DNA from: Pseudopithomyces maydicus
Taxonomy: Eukaryota > Ascomycota > Dothideomycetes > Pleosporales > Didymosphaeriaceae
Assembly (NCBI GenBank): GCA_026873275.1
Contig: JANTUC010000018.1
Location: 764,001-828,000 of the forward strand
Length of the DNA stretch: 64,000 nucleotides
Direction of reading: 5' to 3'
The translations under genes were made by a program, and so were the position numbers. Every line of letters begins with the position of its first letter. Positions within the stretch are counted from its first letter, which is position 1. The notes below the pieces were generated by a model. That model searched no databases, was not told the origin of the DNA, and saw only the letters and a program-made list of their open reading frames with translations. Shown here piece after piece: positions 50,111 through 62,183 of the stretch.

Positions 50111-51080
50111 GCTGTGCTCTTGTGTTTCTACGCGACCTTGCGTGTGGGACAGCCTGTCGAGAATCATAACACTGTCCTTGATATCATGGCCTGTTCGCGT
50201 AAAGTCGGCTGAGTACAGTGGGTAATTTTTACCGCATTGTGACAACAAACCCCGCGTTTAGGTACGTACTTGATCAAGATGCCAAGCTTGGAGTTCTCAT
50301 GGAAGACCAGCAATGTTTGGCAGTGGAGAAACATGATGCATGTGTTCCGCCTCACCCTGACACCGTCAAAGGGGGCACGGCAGCACATCAGACATCTTGG
50401 TCGTGCAATGCTCGATACTACGGGTCGAACATGCACGACGACAAAGCCACATGGCCACGAAAACAAGCCGACTTGTCCACTACAGCCTGCAAGCCACCGC
50501 GGATAAAAGCGCATGTACTCAGCCAGCATCGGCCGTCATACAGCTGGCAGGGCACGTCGCTCGCCAGCAAACAGCAACGTGCATGTGATGCGCACCAGTA
50601 TACGGGCGGACAAGACGAGTTCGCGCCCAGCATGAGCGCGCTCCTTCTCGGTCGCAGCAATGCGCTGCATCGCCCGTGTTTCCCGGCCTAGGCATGGATG
50701 GCCAACGGTTAGATCTGTATTGTTGGCCCCACACCGGCAATGCTACTGCCAGAACGTTTCAGGTTCCCCTCGTGGCAACGGCAGCCCGGTCCTGCAGATC
50801 CATCCAGATCACGGATTGTTCACCGACCGACAGGGCCATCTGGCCCGCGCGCTCTGCAAGCCTAGAACTCCGTACGAACTGCGCATTCCCTCGTCTCGCA
50901 CCTCATCTCTCCTATCCCTCCATTATCGCGTTGCGCGCCGTGCAACACTGCGTGCCAGCCGTAGCTAACATGCCGTGTTGGCGGCATATGCATGCTGCAG
51001 CAGTGTCCATTGCATCTCGCCGTCCCTGATCGGTCAACTTCGGCCTCACGCGAATATCGACTTTGCGAAGCGGAAAAATC
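50111..51080. other. Divergent intergenic region
   Basis: 970 bp between the cupin and F-box genes. Open frames on both strands are shadows without family signature. It holds both promoters. Confidence 0.45.
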
Positions 51081-52474
51081 ATGGACAGATTTCGCCGCAC
51101 TAGCTCTCCTATGGGGCACGGGCGAGCCCTGGTGATCAGTGGAGAAAGAGACAGAAATTCGGGAAAGAAGGGTTTGAGTTTGGGGAGGGCGGCGGAAAGC
51201 TTCCAAAACAGGCTACTCGCCTCGTTTCGCGGTGTGAAGAAAGTAGGGTCGGGTGAAGGATTGGCGCAGGGTGGGAGGTTTGTAGCACCAGACCGTTACG
51301 AACTGCGTGGGAAGTAGCCGTTATACTGACAATCCTTCCGTGTAGTCCCCTGTACAAGGCACTTCTGCTGCTTCCCAATGAATTGGTGGTCCAGATCCTA
51401 TGCGAGCTATTCATCGCGGACATTTTGGCCCTACGCAGGGCCTCACGAGCTTTAAATGAACTCATCACGGCATGCGGTCCAGCACTGGTCCGGTTCTGGG
51501 TGAAACACAAGATGGGCACTTTGCATATCCGTCTATACCCTGCACCCAGAACAAATGAGGCCCATTTGCAATATCTGTGTGAGTACTCGTGAACATGGAA
51601 CATTGGTAGTACACGACTCATTCACTCCAGTGGCCATGCGGCGGCGGCACATCGCCTCCGTCCGATTGACTCGAGAGTTGGCCACATTTGTGTTGAAGGA
51701 CACATTGAGACACACCAACCAACGTCAAAAGCAGCTATGGGCCTCCGTGTACGAAAAGATGATCCCGCTGGTGTTTGGGGTCGGTTACTTTCTCGAGGAG
51801 CATCGGAGAATCTTACTCGAGCGTGACCTTGGGCGCATCAGACCGCGGTCGCATATTGGATATGACATTTGTACGACGCCGGGTATCACAAGTCAGGAGA
51901 GGCACATTTTGAAGAGACTTGATCCCCCTTGCGGTTGCAGTTTTTCTACATGTACTGCTTCATCCTGCAGGTTCTCATGCGGAAACTGCGGCCGCCCACC
52001 TATGCTGGATCTGTCGAAAAGGTGCTCCGCGGCTGGCACGGCAAGCCTGCATGCGTAGAAGACATTGCATTTGTCTTGATCCTCGGGGGCGTGGGTGCGA
52101 TTGCCAAATTGCTTGCTTGTCAGAACTACAGCGAAAGGAGAAGGTTGTTGCACTCATTCATCACCCGTCTATCGCCGCATGAGAACGTTAGATGGCGAGA
52201 ACATTGGAGAAACCTGGGAGTCACGTCGCATGCACTGTTGGACGACATCCCGTGCAGTAGTATTGGTATCACGCAGCTCGACCAGATTTGGACGCCGTTG
52301 ATCATAGAGGGCATGAACGCACAAAGTATGGAGTTCACGCAATACGAGAAAGATCGGTACGAGGAGGTTCGGGTGTCTCGAAACTTTCTGAATGAATTAA
52401 TGGGTTACGATATACTGCGCGGTCGACCACCGGACGAAGATGATTCGGACGATGGAGGTCAGGAGGATATGTAG
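51081..52474 (+). CDS. F-box-like protein, frame broken once
   Basis: Exons 51081-51277, 51346-51578, 51631-52474. The first exon codes a polar, basic N-terminus. The F-box-like motif opens exon 2: SPLYKALLLLPNELVVQILC followed by DILALRRASRALNELI. The rest is a helical substrate-side region with no repeat I recognise and an acidic C-terminus (DEDDSDDGGQEDM). The first intron is my best fit (GTTTGT donor, 68 nt); closer GT sites give introns of 32-41 nt or the wrong phase. The C5 run at 51924-51928 is one base short: six C join the frame to the C-terminal 180 residues, making 424 in all. Such proteins usually bring targets to SCF ubiquitin ligases; the target is unknown. Confidence 0.75.
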
Positions 52475-54289
52475 AATAGCAACCAGCGATGCAAATATAG
52501 TACGAACAACAAAGACGAAACTACCGGATGCAGAGAGCATGCAGCCATGGTGCCACAGTCGTCGATTGACATATGCACCTCAACCTCATATCAGCCTGCC
52601 GACATGCAGCTGCATGTTGGAAATTTTGCATGTGTCAGATGTTGCGCAACCTTGCATGTTTCTCAAACAGACGTGCAGGTGGGGTACAAGGGACCAATTC
52701 GAATGCTTTGGAGGCTCTGGGGTACGTGGACAGTAGATGGCTATGCATAATGGCCCTCGCGCGATACATGTGGCCAGATGTCTTGTTGCCTGCGCCGAGA
52801 GCCCGATGTTGACGATTGCCTGCCACACACGGCTTGGTCGATGGTCACTGAGGGCAGTCTGTCTGGTCTGGATCACCACGATGCATTGTCGCAGAGGGTC
52901 TTGTTGTTCCACTGTGGACCCGCCAATAGTGACCAAGGTGTGCTCAGCGGCAACTGCGTCGACCGCGCACACCAACGGCGGGCTCTGCAGTAGTTTTTTC
53001 TCCTCACATTTTTTTCGAGCCACGAGGGCTTTAGCAGACTGTCACAGACGGGAGAAGAATTTCCGGGTACCCTGCAGCGGTTGCAGATGGTGGTAGCGCG
53101 GGATGGCTGGCCAGCGACATGGAGCGTGGCCCCAGGAGGTGGGTATGGGCGGCCCACTTGGCGGGGTGGAGACGGTAGAGGCGAGAATGCTTCTGGAAAA
53201 CGGTCACGTAACGACTTTCTTTTGGGTGCGGACCAGCAGGTCACAAATTGGGCAGGACGGAGGCAAAGGGCCGTGGGGTGCTGGGGCTGGCCAGGCAGGC
53301 ATGGAGGCGGGCGTTAGTGCGGGTGGGCATTGCAGACGCCAGGAGGTGGTCGGGCGGGCGAGAGGCTCAGCACAGGGAGTATGATTGCCAGAGGGGAGCG
53401 GAAGGAGGAAGGCACACGACAGCTGGTGTTTCGCAGCCGTGATGACGTCTGGGGGCCCTGCTGTGGTCCGGGGCTGTGGCGGTACCGCGATCGGATGGGC
53501 AGCGGATCGAAAGGGTGCGTCGCGACAGGGGCGCGTCATGGGCGGCGTACTTATTGGGTGGTGGGTGGTGGCTTCAACGGGATTGGCAGCAGACGGGTGC
53601 ACGTCGGGCGACTCAGTGCCGGTTTGGGACAGGCCCAGGGGACGGCTTCAAGCTGCGACGAGACGTTGTTGGGCGCCCTCGAGCAGAGTGCAGAGTGGGT
53701 ACATGGCGCTACCGGCAACCGTGCGGCGGCGCCTTTCTGCGTTTCCACATGTCAAAGGGCCGTGGGTGCTTGTTGCGCTTGGTGTGCTACTGCACCCGGC
53801 GGCCAATGGCAACCGCCTGGATTCACCGCCATTGTCATCCTTGCTAGCACATCCGGCTCTACCATCGTCTCTCCGCGCCGCTCTAATTGCATATTGCCCA
53901 TCTAAATCCCTCGCCCGCCCTCCTCGTCCCGGGAGCGCCTCTCTGCCTCAGTCTCCATCCATCTGCCCCAGTCTCCATCTGCCTCGCCGCGTCCTCGTCT
54001 CTCAGTCGCTGCCCGCCCCGTCTCGCCCGCGCCTGCTGCCACCACTCGCCCGACCGCTCCCCCGCCTGACCTGAGACTGTGGAGAAGCCGCACGGCGCCT
54101 GCCGACCTCCTTCGCACCCTCACCACTCACAGCCGCGAGCCAAACCATTCCACCCGCGACCGACGCGCACGCGCAGGGGTTGGACACTGTCAGCTGAGCC
54201 ACCGCCAACCCTCCGACCACCCACCACCCACCCACCACCAGCCCGAGCGAGGCCATCATGAGGCCGTAGAAACCGCCAGACGACGAAAC
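52475..54289. other. Long upstream region of LST7
   Basis: 1.8 kb without a recognisable gene. The part from about 52.9 kb is GC-rich with many overlapping open frames on both strands, a composition effect. From about 53870 it becomes strongly pyrimidine-rich (CT/CCGT tracts), as in long fungal 5' leaders. Confidence 0.5.
54258..54269 (+). promoter_or_regulatory. Minimal upstream ORF before LST7
   Basis: ATG AGG CCG TAG: a three-codon reading frame ending 20 bp before the LST7 start codon. If it lies in the mature leader it could lower or regulate translation of LST7. Its presence in the mRNA is not proven. Confidence 0.6.
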
Positions 54290-55668
54290 ATGGACTTCAC
54301 CGTGAGTCCAGCCCCTCCCGCCCCCAGCCGCCCCCCACCGCATCCCGCCCTGACCCGTGATAGATTTCGCTCGCACACTTCTGCGAGGTCCACGGTCCCA
54401 CGTCCATCATCTGCACACAACCCACGCCCTCGCCATGCGGCTCTTGCAATCCATGCGTGACGCCACCCTCCGAAGAGCCCCACACCCAGCTGCCCTACAA
54501 TGCATTGTATGACCAGCCCGCCACCACCCTGAAGCTGGCCAACCGCATACCCCACCTCACCTCTCCTCTCGAAACCCCGCCCACCAGCCCGCGATCCCCT
54601 TCCCACAACCCCTACTTCCCCAGCCTCCCCGTCTCTGACCCCGGCTTTGGCACGCGCCGCCCCAGCAGCACCTACAGCACCGACAACGACGTGTGCAACA
54701 ATTGCCAAATCGTCGTCCCTAAGAAGGTCAGCGCAAGACTCCCCGATGGCGCCCCTGGAAGCCCTTCCAAGGATGGCCGTGGCCGGAACGGAAGCCCTGT
54801 TTTGCGCACCTCCCACAACTTTCCGGTGCGTGGCTCCAGTAACTGCGACGACATGAGCAGTTCCACATCATCCGACACCTCCGACACCGAGCATTCCAAG
54901 TCGTTCGACAGCAATGGCTCGCAGATGTTTCCGGACTCGGTTCCCGCTTCCCCTATGTATTCGCGGGGTATGCATACCCATACGCTTAGTTACGTCTCCA
55001 CTAGCCAGCCACAATCTCCGGAATCTTATTCTTTGCTCCGACGGACATGTCTCCGCACCCTTTCCACGGAGAGATTACCCATGGGCAAAGCCGCCGGACC
55101 CGTCTTCTTCGGCGACTCATATGCAGGGTACACCATCGCCTACATGTTCCGGCTTCGGGATCCCCGCGCACGTGGAGCCATGCGAGAGTACGCTCTTATT
55201 GCCATGGCTGGCCGCGACGGACTCCGTGCCACAAAGGCCATGGTCAAGATCACAGAGGTCTTTGAACAGATCGCGAATCGCATCGTTGCTCTGGCCGATA
55301 AGGTCTTGGAAAAGGACAGTCAGAATTCCGCACCATCACGGCCTGCCACTGCGCTTCCACCGACCACTCCGCCGCTTGCCACTTCTGCATCATCCATGCC
55401 CGTCTTTCAGACATCTCCACCCACTGAAAGGCCCCTCTCTTCTATTGCGAGTTCCCCGGCCGCCCGCAATATCACACCGGTGTCTTCCTTCCTGTCTGCC
55501 AAAAAGGTCGATCCAGATGGTTACCCGCGTATCTCGAGCGAGGTGATGAAGGCTAAGAATCTGGTCGAGATCGTAGGCCAGGAAGACTTCTTCGTCTGGC
55601 TTCACGGCATCTTTTGCGGCCTGCTCCATTCTCTGATCAATCAGTATGGCCAGCTCCCTACCGCCTAA
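54290..55668 (+). CDS. LST7: LST7, fungal folliculin
   Basis: Longin-domain protein; with Lst4 it forms the folliculin/FNIP-type GAP complex that acts on Rag GTPases (Gtr2) at the vacuole in amino-acid signalling to TORC1. The first coding exon is only 12 nt (Met-Asp-Phe-Thr, 54290-54301); exon 2 is 54364-55668, for 438 residues. Directly after the junction comes the folliculin signature ISLAHFCEVHGPTSIICTQ, then Cys pairs (PCGSCNPC), a long Ser/Pro-rich insertion, a second Cys pair (CNNCQI), and the longin strands YSLLRRTCLRTLSTE, GPVFFGDSYAGYTIAYMFRL and REYALIAMAGRD. As in other fungal forms, only the N-terminal folliculin domain is present. Confidence 0.92.
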
Positions 55669-57087
55669 GTGCCTTCTCAGCCCTCTTTCATCTGGGCCAC
55701 GCTTTCTTCTTAATCTGTATCATTATAGCCCTGTTTTTTTGTTGTTACCTTATTCTCATGCGTTTCAGCGTTGTATTTACGGCTGGTTGTCTTCAGCATT
55801 GGCGTTTGGGTGTTACTTGGTTCCAGGCCGACGTGTGGTATGCGTCGTATTAGACTCATGAGTGAGAAAGGATTTCTCCGTTGTGTGAACAGTTCACGGC
55901 CGCTTTTTTCTTCTCTCCCGCTTGCCCCCAAATCATATTGGAGCAGGCTGAGCAGGCTTTATACCCGTTGAGATACCCTATGGCTTACCTTTTGGTATGG
56001 GAGGATACGAATTTTGTAGAGACGAATGAGTGCGCCGCGGTTCGTAGAAATGCCATCAAATATGTTCATCTCATTGTGCGATATGTCTGCGTGTGGTGTT
56101 GGTTGTTGGGTGTCGTTCATCAGAGTGCTATGCTTACTCGACCAGGGTTGTAATCATTGCTTGAGGACAAGTCATAGTAAACAGATGACAGTACAGTAGA
56201 TATGCGATGGATAGTTTGATCTCACACCAAAGCTTTGGAGGTGGTCAGATGCAGATTTTTCTTGTCCCAGGCAGCCGTCTGCAGTTGAAGACATACACAG
56301 CTTAGCGTGCGTTTGCCTGAGGCACAACGCACAATTCATTCAATGTACAGCTACATGCTCGCCAGTGATCCCAACTTCTTTGTGTTTGGTGTTCTACATC
56401 CATCTCCCCATCATTGCTATAGTCACCACAGCACGGGACTCCGCCGTAGGGGGAAGTAACGATACTTACATCCCGCAGCCCCACAAAGTAATCCATCACC
56501 ATACGGTAGATGATCCTACATTTAGCTTGCACCAGATCATCAAGAGCGGCGGCTGCGAAGTCGGCGCACCCCGCAATTCGCGTCACTGCTGCTAATTATC
56601 CTGCCATGCGAAATCGAGCGATCGACTATGCTTGGCAAGGGTCCATGAACACGACGTCATAGGGTGCCGGGCATGTGGTACCCGCAACGTCAGAGGAGCG
56701 ACGTCCAGATAACGCCAAAGGCCCTTTTGTGGAGGATAGACGTAAGGTATAGCGTACCATTAAGCATGGCCCCTTGCAGCCGACGTCAGCGATAAGCTTC
56801 GATCCCCAGTTCTGCCAAGTTTGTCTATGGAAAGCCAGGATGCGGCAGGATTGAGCCGTTACATTGTAGGTAAGCAAGCAGGAAACTTGGGCGAGAAACT
56901 GGCCACTCGGGCAAATACCCAGAATGCCTAGTCGGTCTGCCTTGTTGATGATGGAACTGCCCGGGTATTTAAGCATACTCCTTGCCCTTTGGACTGATCA
57001 TCATATCCTGAAAGGAACAAATCGTGTGACTAGCAGATATTTGTCTATCATCTACTCATCCAATCTCCCACACGTCCATCCCTCAAC
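55669..57087. other. Intergenic, no gene recognised
   Basis: 1.4 kb. Only short open frames without signature. A TATTTAAG element lies about 120 bp before the next start codon (near 56966) and may be its TATA box. Confidence 0.5.
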
Positions 57088-57360
57088 ATGAACACCAACA
57101 CCAACAACGCTGCCGGTGGAGCCCAGAAGGAAGACTACCTCGACAAGGGCCTCGATGCCGCTGAGAAGAAGTTCGGCGGCTCTTGGGGACAAGATACGCA
57201 AAAGAACCGCGGTGTGAACGAGAAGATCGTACGTGTAGCACCAACCGCAGCCTTGTCTCGTGTATATAGCATACTAATAAATTATCGACAGACCGATGGC
57301 GCACGCAACATGTTTGAAAAGGCCACTGGGAAAAAGGTCCCCGAGAAGTTCTCCAACTAA
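57088..57360 (+). CDS. Small hydrophilic protein, conserved fungal type
   Basis: Two exons (57088-57228, 57292-57360; 63-nt intron with a TACTAAT branch point) encode 69 residues. The sequence is highly polar: an Asn-rich start, QKEDYLDKGLDAAEKKFGG, then NEKITDGARNMFEKATGKKV ending PEKFSN. I recall similar short proteins with KEDY-x-DK-x-KKFG and a terminal KFSN in many ascomycetes, often stress- or conidiation-associated, but no biochemical function is known to me. No signal peptide or membrane segment. Confidence 0.8.
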   Translation: MNTNTNNAAGGAQKEDYLDKGLDAAEKKFGGSWGQDTQKNRGVNEKIVRVAPTAALSRVYSILINYRQTDGARNMFEKATGKKVPEKFSN

Positions 57361-57361
57361 G

Positions 57362-57556
57362 GAGAGAGAACAAGAACGAAACGAGTTTGAACCTGAACCC
57401 GAACCAGAGTCGACTACAGGCGTGAAGATCGACGACAAACGCAAAGAAAGCGATCTGCAAAAGAACGGACAGGATCAGGGTCTGTTGACGAAGCTGAATG
57501 AGCGTTGGAACGGGAAGATTCGACCTGTGGTTGAGCGAATGAATGGGTGGATGTAA
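57362..57556 (+). other. Coding-like overlapping/following frame of unknown status
   Basis: Right behind the stop of the small protein, a different frame is open to 57556 and encodes about 64 polar residues: Lys-Glu-Arg-Glu repeats, EPEPEPE, then a helical KNGQDQGLLTKLNERWNGK and RPVVERMNGWM. Its amino-acid make-up resembles the upstream protein. It could be a C-terminal extension reached by alternative splicing or a sequencing indel, or simply 3' UTR. It has no ATG of its own outside the overlap. Confidence 0.35.
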
Positions 57557-58861
57557 TAGCTATTGTACATGATTATGATAATGAAACAAACGTCAAATAC
57601 TCTTTGCCTACCGTAATACGCCATGGTGTAATAATCACATAGTCCACAAAGATGTAAGTCGTGGTAAGGTAGGCCGGGCTGGATTGGCTGGATTAGTCGT
57701 CGCGCAGCCTACACAAATATGCTACACAAATCCAAAGCTAGACTATTCCTTTCATAATTACAGTCTGTGATCGTTACCTTTCCATTAGACCAAACTAGGT
57801 GGTAGTTAGCTACCTAAGCATGGTACATATGCACTCTAGTTGAATGGTAAAATGCGCTTAGAGACCCATGGTGTGTAGTCGACATTTTGCATCATCTACC
57901 AGGTAATCCAGTCTCCATACGCATACCGTATGTAATATGCGATCCGCTCAAGAAACCTAGTTTGTCAATTGACACTGCACATGTATGCTGTTTCGTCCAC
58001 CAGAACAACTTGGCTGTTGAGCTGTGGCTCCCCTCAACCCGACCCATCTTCACTCCAACATCTACCCAGACGACCCATAAAGTATACTGGTAACATTCTC
58101 CTCACCCTGCATGGGAAATCAGTTCGCTCCACCTAAAAGTTCAAAAGTGATGTTTCTGCCACCGGCTCGTCCATTGGTTGGCTCTCGCGCCCAGCAACTG
58201 CCCACTCCCCATATCAGCCACATCCCCCATGGGTTTGCAGAATGTACAGGGGAAGTGGCGTTCAGGGGGTCAAATTAAGGACTTTCAATCTCCATATGCT
58301 GCATACATACAAGGCTGTTGTGACAGGACTATGTGCCTACTCCATACAATTTGACTGGATGGGCGCGCCTCCGGCCGCAACGATGACAGCGGGGAAACGG
58401 GTACATGGTGGAAGGGTGCCTGGCGTTCTCCCGCCCCCCCCCTCCCTCCTTCCCCCGAGAATGATGTGCATGGAAGCGGGGAGGGTACAGATGGCTGCAT
58501 CGGATTGGATAATGCTGCAGGGTCTCATGGTTGCGGATTGGAGGGTTGTTGAGCACAACTCATGCCAGAAGCAGGAGTAGAGAATTGGCTCTGCAGTCGA
58601 GTGTCACAAAGTGATGCTATTCGCATAATGTACGTGTAATGGCATGTTGTTCAAGACAAGCATAGTATGTGTACCGAATCATCACACGGCGCACAGAGTT
58701 CGCAGTACCTTGAAAATCATCAAGTCAAAAGCCAAACTCAAAAGTCAGGCGATTTGTGCATGCAGTATGGTTCATCTTATGCATGAGCTCTCGCTTTCGC
58801 AACGATAGCCACCTTGCCACCATGAGCAACTGCAGATCAAGCCACCAAGGCCCATCCTATC
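57557..58861. other. Intergenic, with a C9 run
   Basis: 1.3 kb without a recognisable gene, including a C9 homopolymer at 58434-58442 followed by CCTCCCTCC-type sequence. Confidence 0.5.
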
Positions 58862-61674
58862 CTAACCCGCCAACTCCACTCGGCGACCAAGCACCGTTCG
58901 ACTCTCCGTCTCATTGAGCACTTCCAAGCCCAGCTGTTCCAATACCAGTCTCGCAGATTGGTTATCCGCAAACAGTCTCTTCTCGACTTCCCACAAGCCT
59001 AGGTCCTCACCAGACGCAACGCCACCCTCGGCTCCACTTGCACCCTGCATTTCTTTTGGCGGCGCCTCGCCCTCGGCATCCCATGCACCCCAGTCATCAT
59101 CACCATCGCGAATTTCGTTAGAAGATATTGCTTGAGATTTGCCACCCTTGATGGGCAAGTTGAGTAATTGGGCTCCTTCGATGCACTTACGCAACGCAGC
59201 TTCAGCGACACCCAGACCTACAGTCTTGTCGGCAACACGGCAAATGGCTTGAAGATCAGCTGACAGCTGCGCAGCACCCGCGGTTGAGAAACGATGCCGG
59301 CTGAGGACGTTATCCCAGATCATGCTGGACACGGTAGCGAGGGCGCCTCTCGCAATGCGGCGCAGCGGGGCAGGAGCCAGGGTACGCGACAGAAATCCCA
59401 ACGTAGTGGTTAAGTAGGTGATGAGTGGGTCGAGTTCTGCGGTGCTAGAGAGTGTGGCGCTTGACGAGCCGGTAAGGGTGGCCCAGGGGTTGCTGGTAGG
59501 AGCAGAAAAAGTAAGCATACGGATCATTGAATAACGCTACCATTGCCGTTTTGAGAACTCACATGTGTCGATATGCACGTAGTGCTTCCCGCACATTGCC
59601 GTTTACGGTGTCGGTTATGATATTCTCACTCCGGATGCGGAGGCGCGAGTACGCCGCTGCAGTTTCGTCGAAGAGCGCCCCGCCGTCACCGTCACCGCCC
59701 ACAGCTTTTGACGTGCGCTCTGCCACGTCGGCTACAGACATGACTCCAATACTGGCGGCTTGGCGAGCACGATCTTGCAGCTCGTCCCAAATATCGAGAA
59801 AAAACTGGGGTGTGTCAGCACGTGTCCAAGATCCTATGGTGTCCTGATTGATTGTGACCTACCACATCGTCGCTCCAGTCTCGCATTGCCCGTTCGAGAT
59901 AGTCTGCACTACCGTATGTTTTGCAAAGTCGCTCAAGTCCTTCCACGCCCATCAGTCTGTCTTGCTCTTGTTTGGAAACGCCACCCATCGCACGCCCTAG
60001 TGACGTGGTCAAGGTAAGGTAAGCTTCAAGATTGCCTCGGAGACGCTCTTCAAGCTTGTCGAAGATTGTGATCTGAATGTCAATCAAGAACCTTAGCTTT
60101 TGGGTGAAGGATGTCAAAGGCCGGTATCGGTCTAAAGGATTGGTCAACGGTACAATTTTTGTGATTCGTCGAGAAAGCTCCTACCTGTGATAGTTTCGAG
60201 CAAATCGTTAACGCGGATCGCCCCCTTGGTGGGTTTTGTGGCTTTGGGATCGACGCTCTCGTAGTCTAGATCGCCAAAGTCAGGAGCCTCGACGATGCTT
60301 TGATAACGGGACAGGGCAACTGTGCAGGTGTTAGCCTCGGTTGCTCAGGCGGCTGTCAGATGCAGATCTTGGGTAACTCTTACAGTCTTTCTCAACCTGC
60401 AGCCACTGCCCAAACCAGTCTCCCTGGACAAGAAACTCCCACGACAGCCCCTTCCACCCTTCCAAGCCATAGCCACCGTCGTACCTCCAATCCTCTCTAA
60501 TGGTGGTGTCGAAGCGCATGACCTCGTGCAGGAGGTGACTCAGGAGCTGGGGCTGGGCAGCCACTTTCGGAAGGAGAGCGCCAATCTTGACCCTTAGCAT
60601 AGGTAGCAGAGCAGTGATGAAGGCAGAAGTGGCATCAATGTAGACAGGGTTCAGCGCAAGGTCAGTGCCGCGGAACTGCTTCAGCAGAATTGGTTGCATA
60701 TGGTGGACAACGAAGCCACTGTAGTCGTTCAACAGGGTGGTGATGTGTGAGAGGAAGTATTCAGGTCTGTCCAACCGGTTCGTGGGCTTGTCGCCGTCGA
60801 AATGGTAGCGGAAGCGCATCTCGAGCGGGTGGACCAGGGCTTGGAAGGGAAAAAGCACTTGGGGGAGCTTGGTCTTGCTCGCCGGACGGTGAGAGTAGTC
60901 GGCGCCCTCGAGCTCGGGCATCTGGAGGTCGAGTAGCTTCATGACGGCCGTGTCCCACTGCTGCTGCAGGGCCGGGTCGAGGGCAGCGTTCGGGGCGGGC
61001 CATTTGATCTGCTTCAGCAAGCCGTCGAGCTCGGCGGAGAAGGTATGCAGGATCTTGGAGCGCAGGGCCTGGGTGATCTGGTCGACGTGGTACAGCAGCT
61101 GGGGAGCAGCACCCTCGGCGTCGTCGTGCAGGCGTTGCAGGCGGGTGTGGAGGGAGCGCAGCTGCTTGTAGGGCGCGAGGGCAGCGTCGCTGGATGTGGC
61201 CAGCTGGCGGTGGGCTTCCTTGCTGGGCGCTGTCAGCGACGATGCGAGCACGGGGGAGACGCTGGGCGTGGACCCCGTGGGTGCCTACCTCAGGGCATCG
61301 ACGTCCTGCAGCAGGTCGATGTAGGCGCTGGCCACGTCGAGGCGCTGCAGCGTGTCCAGGACGAGCTCGAAGCGGGGCACGGCGTCGTCGGCGGGGGCTT
61401 GGTCGGGGGCTTGCACGGCCAGCAGGCGGCGGTGGATGTCGGCCTGGTCGGCGTCGAACTGGCTGGCGCGCTGCTGCAGGTCGCGGTGGTGCTGCAGCGA
61501 GGCGTGCTTCGCGTCGTGGAGGTCGCGCTGGGCGTCGTGCAGCTGCTGCTTGAGCAGGCCGTGCTGCTGGTGGATGCTGGCCAGCAGCTGGTCCAGCGAG
61601 TCGAGGTCCTGCAGGGCCTGCAGCTGGTCGTCGAGGTAGTCGGCCACGCGGGCCTGCTCGTCGTCGTCGTCCAT
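58862..61674 (-). CDS. RINT1/TIP20 family tethering protein
   Basis: Subunit of the Dsl1/NRZ complex that tethers COPI vesicles at the ER. Exons: 61674-61289, 61222-60384, 60319-60185, 60131-59863, 59804-59563, 59492-58862; 833 residues, all phases consistent. The N-terminal MDDDDEQ start is followed by a long coiled coil (LQALQDLDSLDQLLASIHQQ and on). The RINT1/TIP1 domain follows, with RFRYHFDGDKPTNRLDRPEYF, the conserved WDELQDRARQ region and RLRIRSENIIT. The C-terminus carries an Asp/Trp-rich insertion (DGDDDWGAWDAEGE). It is divergent from NOP9. Confidence 0.93.
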
Positions 61675-62183
61675 GGCTGGCGGTCGCGGGCGGTGGATGG
61701 ACTCTCCTCCCGTGGGCGGCTCCAGGGCTTGAGGCTTGAGGCTTGAGGTGTGCGACTCGCAAGCGGTGCCGTGGGCGTGGGGCTTTTCGCCGATCGATGC
61801 GCCCGTCCAGTGGCGTCTGGGCGCCCGTTGCAGGCACCGGATGCTGGCATGCTGCATGCTCGCTATCCCACTTTGGCCGCCTCGTGGCAAACATTCTCAG
61901 CCCATGGTCCGCAATGCTGGCCTGTCTAGCATGCACACGCCTGAGGACGCTGCGGGAGCAGGACCAGCCCCCTGCCCTGCTGCCCGACTCACCGCGCCCT
62001 GCCCGACATAAAAGCTGCGGCGGTCCCTTTGCTGCAAGGTTGTCGCGCTGGCTCCGATCTTACATCCCCGCATCTGAGATAGCCGAGTGCTTGGGGCGGC
62101 CTGCCTGCTATTTTTCTGCACCCAAAAAGTTCCCTCCGCCGTCCGCCACCCGACCTTGTCCCCAAGCTCGGAACCTCCCAAAC
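61675..62183. promoter_or_regulatory. Divergent promoter of RINT1/TIP20 and NOP9
   Basis: 509 bp between two outward-facing starts. It contains three tandem copies of GGCTTGA (61726-61746). No standard box recognised. Confidence 0.6.

Noticed and set aside
14079..51928. Programmed ribosomal frameshifting as cause of the frame breaks
   Set aside because: There are no slippery heptamers with downstream structure in common; the sites fall in unrelated genes and five of seven are plain C/G runs.
54256..54816. Minus-strand open frame of 186 codons
   Set aside because: It is antisense to LST7, with Gly/Arg/Val-rich composition typical of a shadow.
60761..61936. Minus-strand open frame of 391 codons
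   Set aside because: It is a shifted frame over RINT1/TIP20 exons, with Arg/Pro/Ala bias; the real frame shows the family motifs and consistent splicing.
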